From Terana coerulea (Eukaryota > Basidiomycota > Agaricomycetes > Polyporales > Phanerochaetaceae), in the NCBI GenBank assembly GCA_024811115.1, contig JAKOGH010000096.1:1-64000 (forward strand): DNA of 64,000 nt, written 5' to 3'. Below, one piece after another: positions 22,432 through 36,050 of this stretch. Position 1 is the first letter of the stretch. Each line of letters starts with the position of its first letter. The notes under the pieces are model-generated. The model was given only the letters and a program-made list of their open reading frames with translations. It was not told the origin of the DNA and did not search any database. A program made the position numbers and the translations under genes.

Positions 22432-25273
22432 TCAGAGGCCGATCCAGCTGCTGCGCCTCCGGGGTTGTGCAACGACGTCTGCCCGATTTTTACGAGTCTG
22501 ATACCAGCTTCTTCGTCAGTCAGTGGCTCCACGCTACCCAGAGGCTCCGATATTATTGGGGTGTCGGGCATGGACACGACGTCGATGAACGGGCTTGCTT
22601 CGACGGAGGCCTGACGGCCGGGGGCCCTCAACGAGGGCTTTCTTTCCGGCGGCGAGGTCGCGGACACCAACGGTGATTCGTGGGGTAGTGGCATGAACGC
22701 TTCTGCGTACCATTCGTACCACACCTGCCGCTGATTGGTGAGGCGCCAAATGGATACTTGCAGCTCGCTCATGCTTGGGAGGTATAGTGGCTCCTGGCGC
22801 CGGCATAATATGAGATCAGGCCGTATGGGGCATGAATAAACTCACCTTGAAGGGGAAGAAGAGGGGGAACCAACTGAGCATGTTGTTTGAGATTTTCCCC
22901 ATCCTTTGCGGGTGTATGCTCAGGCCTACGTTTCCGTATAATACAGCCTCAAAATAGCCGGCGAGACCATGCAAGGCTCCTCCATGGGGTATATGGAATG
23001 TTAGCTTTGCGGCACGCGTATTATGACTATTCGTCAAGGGAAGTCCTACAACCCAGCGTCAGCATTACTGAAATCCCGGTTCCTCGGACAAACTGCCTCA
23101 CCATTGGGGTCAAGCACAGGATCCCGCCTCGGATGCTCAAACTCCCAGCACTCCTGTATCTGTGGCCCGCACTTGGCACTAATCCCGCCCCCTCTCCGCT
23201 CAGAATCTTAATCGACTGCAGCATCACGACGTACGGCGTCTCCATCCCTTTGTCGTCCTTGCTGACCCGCGCCTCGTTGTACAGTTTCGAGGACGAGATC
23301 GGCGCGAGGTAGGCAGTGTATGATGCCGGGATAGAGATGCCATCCGCTGCGCGAGGGCGTCAGACGCCGGATGTGGCAGATGAAAGGCCTGACGTACGTT
23401 TCAGGAAGCGCATGGCGCCGTCGAGGCATTCTGGGCTCAGCTCGTTGTCGCCAAACGACCCGAGTAGCTCACTGACGAGGATGTCCACTTGCTCGGGCAC
23501 CTGCAATGTCCGCATGTCGCCGAACAGCAGCTGCACCTTGTCGCCCCATTCGGAGCGCTGCCGTTCTTGTAGTCTGGAGGACAAATGTGAGAGGAAGCGA
23601 AGGCTTGCGCGCACTGGAACGTACGTTACGTAGGCGTTCGGATTCTTCTCGACAGCATATATAAAGGCCTCTCTATTCGCTCGCTTGATCGCAGAAAGTG
23701 AGCGAGCTACGAGCGGCCCTCGACCAGCTCCAGCCACGCAGATCGTACTGCGCAAGATCAGCGCGGATCCGTTACACTGACAAACGTACAAACCGACTCA
23801 CATTTTTCCAGGTTTTGACCATCTCGAGAGTGCGAGATATACCGCCTATTCTTCTGTGAATCCTGAGTCATCTGCATCCGACGCACACGCACCTCCTCGT
23901 AGTTCTTGTACTTGACAGGATCTTGCTCGAACGTCTGATACGTCAAACTTTGCAAGTTGTCCATCAACGGCTGGGACACCAACTCAGATTGACGCATAGA
24001 AAATTGCTATAGCACGTACCTGTAAAGGTGCTTGCAGGTAGTCCTGGTACCCCTGCGCAAAATGCTCCACCGTTCCCTCCGTCTGCATCGCCTTAACACC
24101 AGGGCTCGTCTTCTCCAGATGCCGCACGTACTGTGAGTACGCCGCCTCGCCGCCCTTGCTGTGCAGCCCCTTGTCAGTGCCCGAGAACACGACGACGGGC
24201 TGCAGCTTCATGATCTCGCGGATGAAGGACTGGGTCGCTTTCGGCAGGACAGGGTAGCCTTTGCCATTTGCGATGAAGGTGGAGGCGGGTAGGAAGAGGT
24301 GGCGCGTAGGTTCGGCTACCCATTGTTTGAGGACGTCCAGTGAAGACGGAAGCGGCGGCGTGAGGTCCAGTGCTGGTTAATCCCTCGCCGTGAGTAAATT
24401 CACCGTGTATATTTCCAGCTGCGAACTCACCAAGAGTCAGCCGCGGGTGGTATTCACACATGGTGCGTATCAGGTCCCACATCTCCCACGTCGCGATTGA
24501 GGGATGATCGTTGACCAACTTGCGGTGCGAGTGGGCGGTCCCGGACGGCTGGGCATTGCCATAATCGGGGTGGATCATCGAGGGCTCGTATATCGGCATG
24601 CGGACGGAGAGCTGCATGTACGGCACGGTGCTGAGCACGGCGCTCACCGCGCGCGCATACGACGCGACGTGCTCGCGGTTGCGCGGCGGGGGCAGGATCG
24701 CGGTGTGTACGTTCAGGTAAGATGCGTACGCCAATTCTTGTTTCAATGCCTGGAAGCCGCAGTGGCGCATACATCCGATGAGACACGAAATTGCTGAATG
24801 TGACGTTCGCAAGGGTAAGAGGATGGGGGGACGTACAAGCTCAGCGTCGTGACGCACCCATGCATCTGCCGCATCCAGTTCTAGCCAATCCGACAGCACA
24901 ATGATTGCACTCTCCGCTTCATCTACGCACACTTTGAACATCAGCTCTTGACGCTGCATGTACTATGCGACATACCCAGTCGTGTGATCGTGACTTCGTC
25001 CCGCAGGAAGCCCGGGTTGGACCGCCAGTTCTCGGCGCGCAGCTCGAGCGCCGCCGCATCCGGGCTGTGGTCCTCGGCGGGCACGAGGCACAGCGTGCGC
25101 CAGCGGGTCTTCCACGCGTCCGTCGTGAGCGGGAGGCAGATGCCGTCGAAGCCCTTCGCGCGGGCGTGTGCGGTCGCGGTCTGCGACGGCGTGCGGCCGC
25201 TGAGGTCGTCCGGGCCCGGCTGGGCCAGCGCGGCCAGGTGCTCGAGGGTGACATGGCTCACGAACGCGGCCAT
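22432..25273 (-). CDS. Protein arginine methyltransferase 5 (PRMT5/Skb1/Hsl7)
   Basis: A type II arginine methyltransferase, forming symmetric dimethylarginine on histones and splicing factors. The N-terminal TIM-barrel part runs from 25273 ([14 protein letters not shown]) to about 24030. The SAM-binding motif [10 protein letters not shown] is near 23730 and the double-E loop [19 protein letters not shown] near 23470-23420; both are diagnostic. The C-terminal beta-barrel follows to 22432. At the extreme C-terminus the frame that continues the family pattern (SSWIGL, stop at 22432) is reached only by a one-base shift at the G/C run near 22459-22464; without it the protein ends GSASEH at 22425. 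An upstream in-frame ATG at 25357 would add 28 residues. Confidence 0.93.
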
Positions 25274-25549
25274 GCTGGGCGTGTCGCGATGCGGGTGCCT
25301 GGGTAGGAGTGGAGGAGGCCGCTTATGGCGGAAATGAAGAGAGAGCGCGGCGTGCAAGGCGAAGTGCGGCTTTCATCGAAAGCTGATCAAAACCACGGGC
25401 GCTTGAACTCTGTCAAATTGCACACGGTGTTTACAGAGGATGGCCACGAAACAACCCTCAAAAACAGAATGAACAGGTATTTTATGTATATTACAGAGAA
25501 TGTATTACATAGCACAAAGACTTTGTGAGGTTTCAGCAGAGTCTGGTCA

Positions 25550-26518
25550 CTATGAGGATGGGCCGTCGTCCGTCCTCGACCGCTTTGCACCGTCCGGCTC
25601 ATCATTTTCTGTCGGACCTCTCTGAGCTGCCTCCTGTGCGCTATTACCCATCTCATAACCGGTCAGTACGCCTTCTATGACAGCCCTACTCACGACTTCC
25701 CGCAGCTCCGCTTCAGGGTCTCTGCCTTCCGCCTCTGCCCTCTCGACAATTTGCTGCACAGACTCTATCAAGCCAGAAGCAAGGGCCTCAGAGGCCTGCT
25801 CCTGCGCATGCTGCGAGGGCACGTAGCTCGCCTGGCCGGTGGATGGAACAGACGCGATGACGTCGGCGAGTGACTCAAGGTAGGCTGCGACCTCTGGGAA
25901 GTCCTCCGCTAGGTACGCAGCAGACTATCACGGCTGTCAGAACCCAGAACTGCATATGCGGACTGGGGATAGGACATACCGACACGCCTTCGTGGTTGCG
26001 ATGGCCGACCGCCGCACCGTGTTCCACGAGCCAGCGTGCGGTCTCCACGTTCTCGACAACATACAGCGGGGTCTCGCCATCGCTATCGGTGACGTTCACG
26101 TCGCCTCCTGTGTGGGGAGAAAGACCGTTGGCAGATGAGTGGGCGGCAGGCGACTCATGATTGACCTTGCGAGACTAGGTAGTCGAGGACGTGCAGGTGC
26201 CCGTAGGACGCTGCGGCATGCCTGGCCCAGGGCGGTCACAACGCTGGTTGTACGCGGCGCGGAGAAGACGCACATGGGGGTGTATGTGTTTGGGTCTGGC
26301 ACGTTTGGCGAGAGACCTGCGTGCGGTCTGTTAATTTCATGGTCACGGCTGCCGGTATGGTCGACACCATTACCTTGCTGCACTAATTCCTAGCCTTCAG
26401 GTGAGCTTCTTCCAGCACAGCTGTATGGTCAGCAACATACCTGCACTCGAGCGAGGTCGCCGTCACCTGCTGCCACCCAGATATTCGTCTCATGCTGCAC
26501 ACGGGTGGGCACTGGCAT
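25550..26518 (-). CDS. Ankyrin-repeat protein, Yar1-like
   Basis: A small protein with ankyrin repeats and a helical acidic tail. The start is MPVPTRVQHETNIWVAAGDG at 26518. Ankyrin signatures are NTYTPM then HAAASYGHLHVLDYLVSQG joined across an intron, and DGETPLYVVENVETARWLVE (about 26080-26000). The C-terminal part, rich in Glu/Ala/Gln and ending KRSRTDDGPSS, forms predicted helices. The overall layout resembles yeast Yar1, a chaperone of ribosomal protein Rps3, but I give this only as the likeliest family. At least four short introns interrupt it. It is transcribed in the same direction as PRMT5, 276 bases upstream. Confidence 0.78.
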
Positions 26519-28238
26519 ACTTGGTAGTTTCGAGATGGATGATGTGTGTGAGGATGTGTGCGCGATCGAAGCATGCCTATTTCGGCGCTTGATGAGAACT
26601 TAACGTGGGAATTGATCCGCGCGCAGCTCGAAAAGGCAATCTGTGAAAGTACATAACTTACACCGAGTTCGACTCAGCTGCTGCTTTTCCCTCGTAATCG
26701 CACAATATCAGCCCATGTGAGCTATCGAAAGGTGCAACGGGAAGCCTACGCGGTGCGCTGAATTATCTGCGGTGCTTATCCCGGATGAGAAGGCGATAAC
26801 AGCCGCGAACTCAACCCTTATGCATTACCGGCGGGTACTTCAGGGCCTCGCGCCAATGTCGCTATAGGTTCGGTCAAACGGGTATGCATCTGTGTTTGGA
26901 TTGTGCGGGGAAACTCTATCGACGCTCAGGGTTCTCGTCCCGAGGCCGATAAGAGTGACAGACTTGGCTACCTTTGCTCGTCAATCGGGCCGGCGGGAGA
27001 GCTTCAAGTTTTGCTCAGCCATAGTACTCTTGCTCCCTGGCCTCCCACCCGTCCTCAACGAGCTTGCCGACGATGAAGGTGTTCTTGACGCTGCGTCGAG
27101 CAGTGACCGGCTTGTCGGGGATCCCGAGAAGGATTTGGATGTGTACACGATCGAACTTCATCTGATCATGTTGATGACCGGCGGCCTATCTATGTATACA
27201 CCACGATCGAGCTGCACAATCGACAGAAGGATCGAGCCCTGTACTTGCTGAACGCAACCAAAACGCAACACATACTTAGGACGATGTCCGCCCTCTTGTC
27301 AATGCCGCCAGAGCAAAGGATATCTTTTGAGGTGTTGCCTGAGACCGCGCGCTAGCTCGAAAAAGGGGCACCCGGAAACAGTTGATTCGCGACTGTTGCG
27401 CGACTGGGCAGCCGACCTGCGCCCGCCAGCTCCGGACGCCGGTGAGCACTGTCTCACGCTCTCCTGCGCACCGTGACCCCTTCCGCCGACCTCCCTTTCC
27501 GTGGCTTTGAGGACGTCTCAGCGAGGACCCTGGCGAGGATTAATATTCAGGAAAGGAGCTGCAAGGACAAAGGGCGATCTGCAGAAGCGGATCTTGATCG
27601 AGGTACGGATCTTCCTTTCATTAAACGCCGAGACCCCATTTGGGGCGGACCTCCTCTGGTCATCCGCGGTCTCTGCCTGCTGTGGGTGCCGACCGAGGCT
27701 GCTGCTGTGGGCGACTGGGCACATATTATGTTGAGCTGAAACAGCCTCGGAGGAGTGTCTGCCTAGAGGATCATCGCACGGGAAACTCGAGGCGAGAGAA
27801 GACTCAGCCGCCACGTTTGTACTAAGTTATATGTTTGCGAGCCCGGCTCCGCTTGTTTTGGGCACCGTGAGGGCTCTTGTGCGCTGCGGCCGTCGTCGAG
27901 CAAGGGGCTGTGAGAGCGTGCAAGGCACAGGCAATCAGTGCGGTGTGATCGAATTGAGCGCGGACGGACTACTTTGGCACGCGGACCGATGTGCTTTGGT
28001 TGCTTCGTGCGTTCGTGGACTGGGCCTCGAAGGGCAGCGACTTGTCCCCCACCACCCCTGTCTCTCTAACCTTGGAGCGGCAGCGCCAGACTCAGACGAG
28101 CCCTTTTCAGCCAGCCTGCTCGTGGTCATCCACCACCAGCACGCCCCGCCTTCGCCAGCATACTCTACTCTCCTCTTTAACTTGGACCGGCCTCTACCCT
28201 ACGGCTTTCCCTAGTAAGACTTACTCTATTTCCTCGTC
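26519..28238. other. 1.7 kb without a recognised gene
   Basis: A 119-codon open frame at 26892-27251 has no recognisable domain. The final 400 bases are pyrimidine-rich and probably hold the promoter and leader of the PAS-GATA gene, whose long upstream region fits a regulated transcription factor. Confidence 0.45.
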
Positions 28239-30819
28239 ATGAGTTTTTTCAGCACCAGCACACACCGCCCGTACACCCACGCCGCCCATTCCGACTACGC
28301 GAGGATGCCCGCGAACGCCCTCGGCTCCTACGACGGCCTTCCCCGCATCCGCTGCAGCCCGCACCCCAGGGACCCCACCAGGGATCGGTTTCACCCCCGC
28401 AAATCACCCTGCCCACCAAACCGATCGTTCACCAGTCTCCTTACCGAAAGTCGGCCAGACTCGCTGCTGTGAGTCCCCAGACGATCGTTTGTGATCGTGC
28501 GGTCACCACCGTCACCGTCGCCAGAGCTGACGCCGCGTCTCCTGCACAGACTGGGCTTTGCTCTCGTCGAACCTCGACTATGTCTACCTGGACCCCGGTG
28601 CTGGCGAGTCATCTCGGAGAACAAGCAGACGCGCTGGTCGGCAAGTCGCTTCTGTCCTTTGTCCATCCGGACGAGCAGGCGTCCGCGCGGAATGACTTGG
28701 GCGGCGTGCTAGAGAGCAGGACGTTGCACGGAAGTGTCACTCGGTACGCCAGCTGCCGGCCCTGCCCTAGCCCCCTGTCTTTTCGCGGACCGCTGACTCG
28801 CCCGCGAAACCATGCCCGGCCCTTCTCTAGTGTGCGGTATTCGCGGCTCTCGCGCGTGCGTCGCCTGCTGGGACACCAAGGCCCTGGCACCGACTGGTCC
28901 GACGCGAACAAGATCGCGTTGGACGACAACTACATGGCGGTGGACATAGTGATCAACTGGGCTGCGGACGGCGTGGTGCTGTGCTTCATCCACGCCGTCG
29001 TGGATCTCTCGGATCGCGACAATGACCAAGTGCACAAGACCGGGTGGACGAACTGGTGTGGCACGCCGTACATGAGCGTGCAGCACGTTGACCTTCTGTT
29101 CAACCGGCTCACGCACGACATCCCTCAGCCGCCTTCCATGGACCGCGTGTTCCAAATTCTTTTGAATGAACAAGACCGCTCGCTTTGTTTCAGCTGGCCT
29201 CCTGACCGCCAACAAGTACAAGGAGGCCCTGTGTCCAAGGAGTTTGCCAAGCTCGCCGCCGACGTGAACATCGGCAACAACAGCAACGGGACAGACGCCA
29301 AAACAAGCTGCACTCGGCGCTATAAAGCACAGCAAAACATGCAGTTCGGTTCGGAGGGCCCTCGGGAGGTCGAGAGCATCTTTATACCCTATGGTGCGCT
29401 CTTCGACGATCGGGAGGGTGCGCGACCATTAACTTGGCTTTAGGTTCTATTATTTTCGCTTGCCACAAAGTCAACTCGCAACAGCCCAACAAGCAAGGGG
29501 CTTACTCCCAAGGCAGTCAGCAGTATTACCACGACGCTGGCTACAACCTTCCGCCTCTTCAGGTCCCTTCCCCTACCACTCTAACGGCGCATACAGCTCT
29601 CAGGCCCCACCGTCGCCGTATTCATCGCAGAACTGGCACGGGAGCTCAGACGGCGCGCAGCCGTCGTACAGCCAGTGGACGTCGCAACATACGCCTATGT
29701 CCGCCTCGCCTTCCGTCAGCAGCATACGGTCGTCCGCCTACGCCTCGTCTCAGCAACACCAGTGGTCCCCCACGCCTTCATACATGGAGCAGAACGGGTA
29801 CCCGTTCCCGCCCACGGGCGTGCAGTACGCAAGCACGTCGCCTGCCGCGAGCGCAGCGCACAGCGGGTCGCCCGCCCCCGGCGAGGACGCCGTCCCGATG
29901 TCGTCGCGGGCCAGCCACCGGCGCACGGCGAAGGAGGGGTACGTGAACGGGGGCAGGGGCATGGGGAACCCGCCGGCGGGCGTGCCGAAGTGCACGAGCT
30001 GCAACGTGACCCACAGCCCTGAGTGGCGGAAAGGGCCGAGCGGCAAGAAAGACCTGTGCAACGCGTGAGTGCCCAACGTGCCGGCTGTCGCAACGCAGGC
30101 GCTGATGACGACGTGCTGTTTTGCCTCGCAGGTGCGGCCTCCGCTACGCGCGCTCGCGGGCGAAGAAGGAGGGCGCGACGCGCAGCCGGCGCAAGGAGAA
30201 GGTCATGAACACGATGGCCGTCAAGACCGAGCACTCGCCGTCCGCGTCGCCCGTCGGTGTGCCCTTCGGCGGCCCCGCCCGCCGCGGGAGCGCGTACGAG
30301 GACTCGCCCTTCGCCGAGCACGCCGAGTTCGGCGCCCTCAAGCAGTCGCCGTCCCCGCCCAACGCCTCGCCGTTCGCGGCGTACCCGCCGGCGTCGGACG
30401 CGAGCTCGTCGCCGGGCGACCCGCGGAGCCACTTCCAGGCGCACCCCTTCTACCCCGTGCTGCCGAACGTCGACATCCCCGGCGGCACGCAGGGCACGAC
30501 GCTCCCGCCGCTGGACTCGATGCCGTACCCCGCCCGCCTCTCGCCGTCGTCGTCCTCCGCGCCGTCACATCTGTCCAGCAGCTTCTACAAACGGGAGCGT
30601 GAGGAGGACTACAAACCGATAGTCCTTCCTGCTGCGACCCTGGCCGCGGACGGGAGGGAGTCACGGCAAGTATTGAGTCCCGGCACTTTGACTTATATAT
30701 GTACGTTCTCCACTGCATTGCATTCTCCGCCAGACGGTGTACCCCATCGCGCGCCGCCCGTCCCTTCGCCATTCCCCGCGCAATATCTATGCCCTTGTGT
30801 TTATAGCGCATTTGTATGA
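28239..30819 (+). CDS. PAS-GATA transcription factor, WC-2-like
   Basis: Resembles the White Collar-2 partner of the blue-light receptor complex: one PAS domain and one GATA zinc finger. The PAS region spans about 28590-29460, with YVYLDP, LLSFVHPDEQ, VINWAADGVVLCFIHAVVDL and GSIIFACHKV as landmarks. The finger is CX2CX18CX2C (CTSCNVTHSPEW...LCNACGL), split by an intron near 30066-30131 and followed by a basic arm RSRAKKEGATRSRRKEK. No LOV flavin-binding cysteine motif was seen, which fits WC-2 rather than WC-1. The C-terminal tail is Ser/Pro-rich and its exact end is uncertain. One-base frame slips occur near 28341-28344, 28592-28598 and 29565. The PAS-GATA call is firm; the WC-2 assignment is by domain layout. 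Confidence 0.85.
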
Positions 30820-31210
30820 AACCAAGAGGGACTCTGTTGTTCATATGTCGTACTGTATTTCCGCCTGTTTAAATAAACCCAGGATAGATTCAAGGATAGA
30901 TTCGCCCGCGTTCACACGCCTGTGCAGCTGGTCCACTACTGTGTATTCTGTTCTGATCGATCAGCGTCGCGGACGAGGGGGACTCGGGTGCAAGCTGTGT
31001 AGCCCGGTCGTCCACAACCCCCACAGCGGCGCACGGAAGATAAGCATTGCAAGATTCGCCCGGGCCTGATTGCTGGGCTCAGAGCCAGTGCGCGTGCCGC
31101 GGCGGGGGAGGCGCGGCGCCCGTGCGAACCACCTGCCGCATTGGGCCAGGGCAGGTCATTAACGCGATCAGACAGAGTCATTGTGCACCGCTGCTTGCAC
31201 CAGGACCATC
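30820..31210. other. Gap between PAS-GATA gene and SDS22
   Basis: It holds a likely 3' UTR (polyadenylation-like AATAAA at 30872-30877) and the SDS22 promoter. Nothing else was recognised. Confidence 0.4.
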
Positions 31211-32749
31211 ATGTCCACTCCCGCCGCCGACTCGATACCTGCAGAAGATGGGCAGAGTACCTCTGAGCAAGGACAGGCTCAGCCTGCAACCGTGTACGTC
31301 TTGACGTTGGTCGTCGCGCCTGCTCACGGCTCACTCGGCCTCGGACAGGGCGAAAGCGGCGCGTGTGGCGACCGTGTCCCAGACCGTGATCACGCACGGC
31401 GACTCGAGCGACGAGGACAACGAGGAAGATGGCGTCGAGGATGCCGAGATCGACGACGCGGAGATCCTCGAGGACCTCCCGGACGATACAGAGGTGTCGT
31501 ATGCGCCCGCGCACGCCGTGCTTCTGGCATTGACTGACCGCCGGCAGGATATAGAGCTCATTCACTCCAAGATCGCCGCGATCAGCGGGCTTGGTCTCCC
31601 GCGCTTTACGCACTTGAAGAAGCTGTGCCTGCGGCAGAATTACATCGCGACGCTCGACCCGGAGGCGTTGGCCCCGCTGACGGAGCTCGAGGAACTCGAT
31701 CTGTACGATAATCGCATCAAAAACGTCGGGGACGCGCTAGAGACCCTAACGAGCCTCCTGTACGTGCGCGCTAGGAGACCCCCGTGTATGGCACTGACGG
31801 TCACATAGGACCCTTGACCTCTCCTTCAACAACATCAAGCATATCCCGCCATCCCTCTCGCACCTCGCGTCTCTCCGCACCATCTACTTTGTCCAAAACA
31901 AGATATCACACATAACCGGTCTTGAGAGCCTCGGACGCACGCTGAGAAGCCTAGAACTGGGCGGGAACAAGATCCGTGTGCGTCATCTCCACTTCAGCTT
32001 CTGCGTTCGCCACTAAGCTCGGAAGCGTCTCGCAGACTATCGAAGGCCTAGATGCTCTGGTGAACCTCGAAGAGCTGTGGCTGGGCAAGAACAAAATCAC
32101 GAAGCTAGAGGTGAGTTAATGGTGATTACTCCACGAAGCAGGCCCTGACCGCGGCTCCAGAATCTGCAAACCCTCAAGAAGTTGAAGATTCTGTCAATCC
32201 AGTCGAACCGCATCACGCTGCTAGAAGGTCTGGAGGAGCTAGAAAACCTCGAGGAGCTTTATCTCAGTCATAACGGTATCAAGAAGATAGAGGGCCTTGA
32301 GAAGAATGTGAGCGCTCTTATCTTGGTTGCGGGCGTAAGCAAACTCATAGCGCCGTAGCCGAAGCTGCGGACGTTCGATATAGGCAACAACTACGTGGCT
32401 GAGATTGAGAACATCTCCCATCTCAAGGAACTAGAGGAGTTATGGGTACGCCTACGGTTCATACATCGATCATTCGCACGTGAAATCCAACTGGGGTCGT
32501 TTAGATCAACAACAACAAGATTCCGACTCTGCAGAGTCTAGAATCACAGCTGAGGGATATCAGCACACTAGAGACCGTATACCTCGAAGGCAACCCATGT
32601 CAAGCCAAGGAAGGCGCCCACTATCGTCGGAAAATCATCCTCGCTCTGCCGCAAATTAAGCAGCTAGATGCAACGTACGTGCCCTTGTCATTCTCGTGCT
32701 CCGCGCGCTGTGCACTGACCCGTCACTCAGGTATGTCAAACAAGTGTAA
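31211..32749 (+). CDS. sds22: SDS22, leucine-rich regulatory subunit of protein phosphatase 1
   Basis: A nuclear PP1 regulator built of SDS22-type leucine-rich repeats. A short acidic N-terminus (GDSSDEDNEEDGVEDAEID) precedes about eleven 22-residue repeats, for example LKKLCLRQNYIATLD, LEELDLYDNRIKNV, LEELWLGKNKITKLE, LKILSIQSNRITLLEGLE and LEELYLSHNGIKKIEGLE, and an LRR cap ending YLEGNPCQ. The last exon is tiny (YVKQV, stop at 32747). Introns of about 50-60 bp often fall at the same place in successive repeats. The first intron joins in frame only if the GGG near 31347-31349 is one base shorter. It is convergent with the MFS transporter. Confidence 0.93.
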
Positions 32750-33277
32750 TTAATATCCACCACGGATTTGTTGCGCCCTGCTCTTGGTTAGCAAATACCT
32801 GTATCTACATCTCTTGGACGGTTCTTTCATCAATTTTACGATCGAACGACGGGGCGACGGAGGCCCCGTCATCATCACAGCTTTCACCACCACTGTGCTC
32901 TTGTCCCAACGCTCGCGTCTTCTCGCCGTCTTCTCTCGCCGCTTTCTCAGGCCACATCGCCGCCCAATCATCACCGTGCGTTCTTAGCCTGCGTGCGTAT
33001 CAGATCCTGATGACCGAAGGCCGTGGACCCACAACAAGAGCAGCGATCGACGTGCGCGCGGCCGTTGGTCAATGTGTGCGGACGCGGGAGTGGGGCAGTG
33101 GGTCCATGATTATGCGCTGTCAGGCGGAGCGCTGGCAGGGCTTTTTGTGTGCACGCTCCTTCGCCTGCGGGTCGCTGCTGGTGCTTCTGTCTGTAGACCA
33201 TCAGCGTGGAATGGCAGTGTGTGCGTCGGCACACCTGGAACGTACCATGATTGCAGTGCTCGTGGTGGCTGCCCCCA
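32750..33277. other. Convergent 3' intergenic region
   Basis: This region lies between the 3' ends of SDS22 and the MFS transporter. Open frames on both strands overlap each other and have no recognisable domain. Confidence 0.45.
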
Positions 33278-36050
33278 TTAGTTTTTCGATTTGTCCGCTT
33301 CAGACCGTACTGAAGTGGGGCTTTGGGGGCCCAACTCGTCTGATGTTCTCGAGTCATCGACTGGAGCGTCAACCGCAGACTCGTCCGCGGGAGATGGCTG
33401 GGCTTCTTCATCTGCGTTCACAAACTTGCGGTTCAATGTGTACTTTTTCATGAATAACACTGGCCTGCTCTCAGTATCGTCATGCGGAACGGAACATACT
33501 GTGCTCACCTAGAATGAAACATAGCCCAAGCAGAGGGGTGTCCAATATCCATATCACTGCTATGCTCTTTGTATATGCGTGTTGTACGAGTGTCCGTAGA
33601 GATGCAGGCTGCGCCCAGGGCGGATCGTCTCAGTTTCACTAGGCGTTTGATCTGAGCGAAGGCTCACCTGTATGTTCTTCAATTGCCTCACACTATCCGC
33701 CAGCCCTGCGCTCGACGTGTCCACATTCAGACCCTGCACCCCACTCAGCCGCCTGCGCAGCTCGCTCGACCAGATCGCCTGGCCCGCGGACACGCCGATT
33801 GTCGACCCAAGCTGGCGGAGCAGGCCAACGGTGGCGGTGCTAGTGGCCATGTCCTTCGAGGGCATCGCCGCTTGCATAGCGACGATAGGAGGGAAGAAGA
33901 GGCCGCCGACACCAAGTCCGGCGATGAGCGGGAAGATTTCTTGGATTGCGCTGCAGACGTGGTCGGTTGTCAGGAATGCGGAAAAAGCCCGGCAAACATC
34001 TACAAGATACGTACAGAGACGAAGTATTCGTAAGCATTATCATCAGGCCAAAGCCCAACGCCATAATTCCCTATGCACGAAGTTCGTAAGCTTCCACAGC
34101 TACACACACGCTGACACTCACGAAGGAAGCCGCCATGATTTGTCTGACGTCCCCAAGGGCATTGATGAGGAACCCAATGCAGAATGAGGCGATGCACGCT
34201 CCGAAGTCCAGCGGAAGCATCCTATGCAAGCCTTAATAAGCGAGCTAGAGAATTTATGACGCTAAAATAACGTACTTCACCCCAGCAAGTGTTGCGGAAG
34301 CTCCAAGAGCCTGGTAATAAACCGGGAGGTAGAACGACGCTATGCAGATATCAGATATACAGAAGGCGCGAAGCAGGGACACTCCTGCGTACCTGCAAAA
34401 GAATGCGAATGCATGCAGAAATGTGGTGACCAATATGATCGCAGTCGTCCTAGTCTACGAAAGAAACCAATGTCACAGTGAGTTTCCGGACATGTCCGAG
34501 TCACTGAATCATTGACGTACACTGAACAGTCTGGGGGTATGATTGGCGACCGATTGGTATAACATTCCCACAACGCAGTCATTACCATCAAAGCTCCGCC
34601 AACTGCCAGTAGCGCTATAGTAGCGGAAGAGCCCCCTGCGCCAACATCCTTCAGCTCCACCTCACATGCTGTGAAGGATATTCACTTACAACCTCGTTTC
34701 GCTCTGATTGAATCCCAGCAGTAAGCACACAACCCCGCCGACAAGCAGGATAAGCCCTAAGAAGTCAAACTCGGCGACATGCTCACGGCAAGTCTTCTCG
34801 TGCTGAAGAGGATTGAAGTGCAAAGTGGATGCGAGTAGCGCTAATGCAAGGCCTCCTGTGGGCCTGTAACACTGCAGCTCAGCTGTCAGTCAGTTGCGTA
34901 GAAGAACCAACCCACAAATTTATCCAGAAGCACCTGTAATACGATCAAAAAGGTGAGAATTGTGGCAAAGACAAGTAAACGATGATTTACCATCTCCAAG
35001 TAGCGTGGTCTGCAAGAGCCTAAGATTATTTGTCAGCCCCTTATAAGCGAGTCTGATATAGACATAATCTTACTCCTCCAACAAGGGGTCCGACGACGCT
35101 CGCAATACCCCAGAGAGCTCCGGCATATCCCCCGAACGTGCCTCGTCTGCGGCGATGATTCGTGACGAGTCGAACGAGCACAAGAAGTGAAGTCTTACTT
35201 CGCTAATGGTACAATATCACCAATTACAATATTTACCATTTGCAGTATACCTGTACGGTACGTGTGTCAGGCCGTAATTTACAATGTTGTGGACTGCAAG
35301 ACTTACCTCCACCGCCGATACCCTGAACGGCTCGAGCAATAATAAGCAACGTCATGTTTTGAGCTGCGCCACACAGTGCAGAGCCAACCTACAGAATCTA
35401 TTTCAGTATTGGCCTGAATCATCGGTAAGTTGAGTCGGCGTACGAGAAACAGTACGATGATTGGGTACAGCACGGCTTTCCGACCAACGATATCGGATAC
35501 CTTTGCCGTACAGGGAGCTCAAGGCCGCAGTGGCCAGCAGGTAAGCGCTACATGCAAGGTATTCAGCGCATGCTGGTCACTACCAGTGGTGTAGACGCAC
35601 CTTCCGACCCATGAGTAGTTCTTTCCTCCTTTAAGATCTGCTACTATAGTTGGTAGTGCTGTCGCTACTCTGAATAAGATGTTCTGTGTCTCAGCACGCA
35701 GCGCTTTGAGAATGTTAACGTGTACGTACATCGTTTCGTCCAAGGCGGCCTGTGGGGATGCGTGAGTCAGCTACTTACACCACAATGACTTGAGGACGCA
35801 CCAAAAACGTTGTCAAGAGTAGTGCAAAAAACACCAATGGGATGTTATTCTTCGGCAGCACCTGTTCCTCCTCATCTTGCCACCGCTTCTCGCTTGCTCC
35901 AACTGCTGGCTCTTCCGCTCTACCATCACCTAAGCAGTTTGTGGTCCTATCTTCTGCGCCATCAAGCGGGCTTCGCTGTTCTTGAGTAATGTCGGTGCTA
36001 GACATGCAGTCGGAGCAGGAGCTGGAGAGGCGGGAAGTACTGAGTGACAT
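33278..36050 (-). CDS. MFS transporter, drug:H+ antiporter-2 (14-TM) type
   Basis: A multi-pass plasma-membrane or vacuolar transporter of the major facilitator superfamily. An acidic cytoplasmic N-terminus ends at NNIPLVFFALLLTTFL (TM1). This is followed by ATALPTIVADLKGG and SWVGR, the usual DHA2 start, and motif A as KVSDIVGRK near 35490. The sequence IARAVQGIGGGG (TM4) and PLVGG (TM5 motif C region) are also present. The C-terminal half continues with IIPP and LPVYYQALGASATLAGVKMLP, ending in a Ser/Glu-rich cytoplasmic tail. More than ten introns split it. Near 35500 the frame needs one base fewer in AAAGG. The substrate cannot be told from sequence. Either of two in-frame ATGs (36050 or 36005) could start it. 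It is divergent from the CCDC174-like gene. Confidence 0.86.

Noticed and set aside
26892..27251. 119-codon open frame
   Set aside because: No domain, no neighbouring exons, and no codon-position pattern I could see.
28239..30819. White Collar-1 (photoreceptor) identity for the PAS-GATA gene
   Set aside because: Only one PAS region is present and the LOV cysteine motif was not seen; the layout fits WC-2 better.
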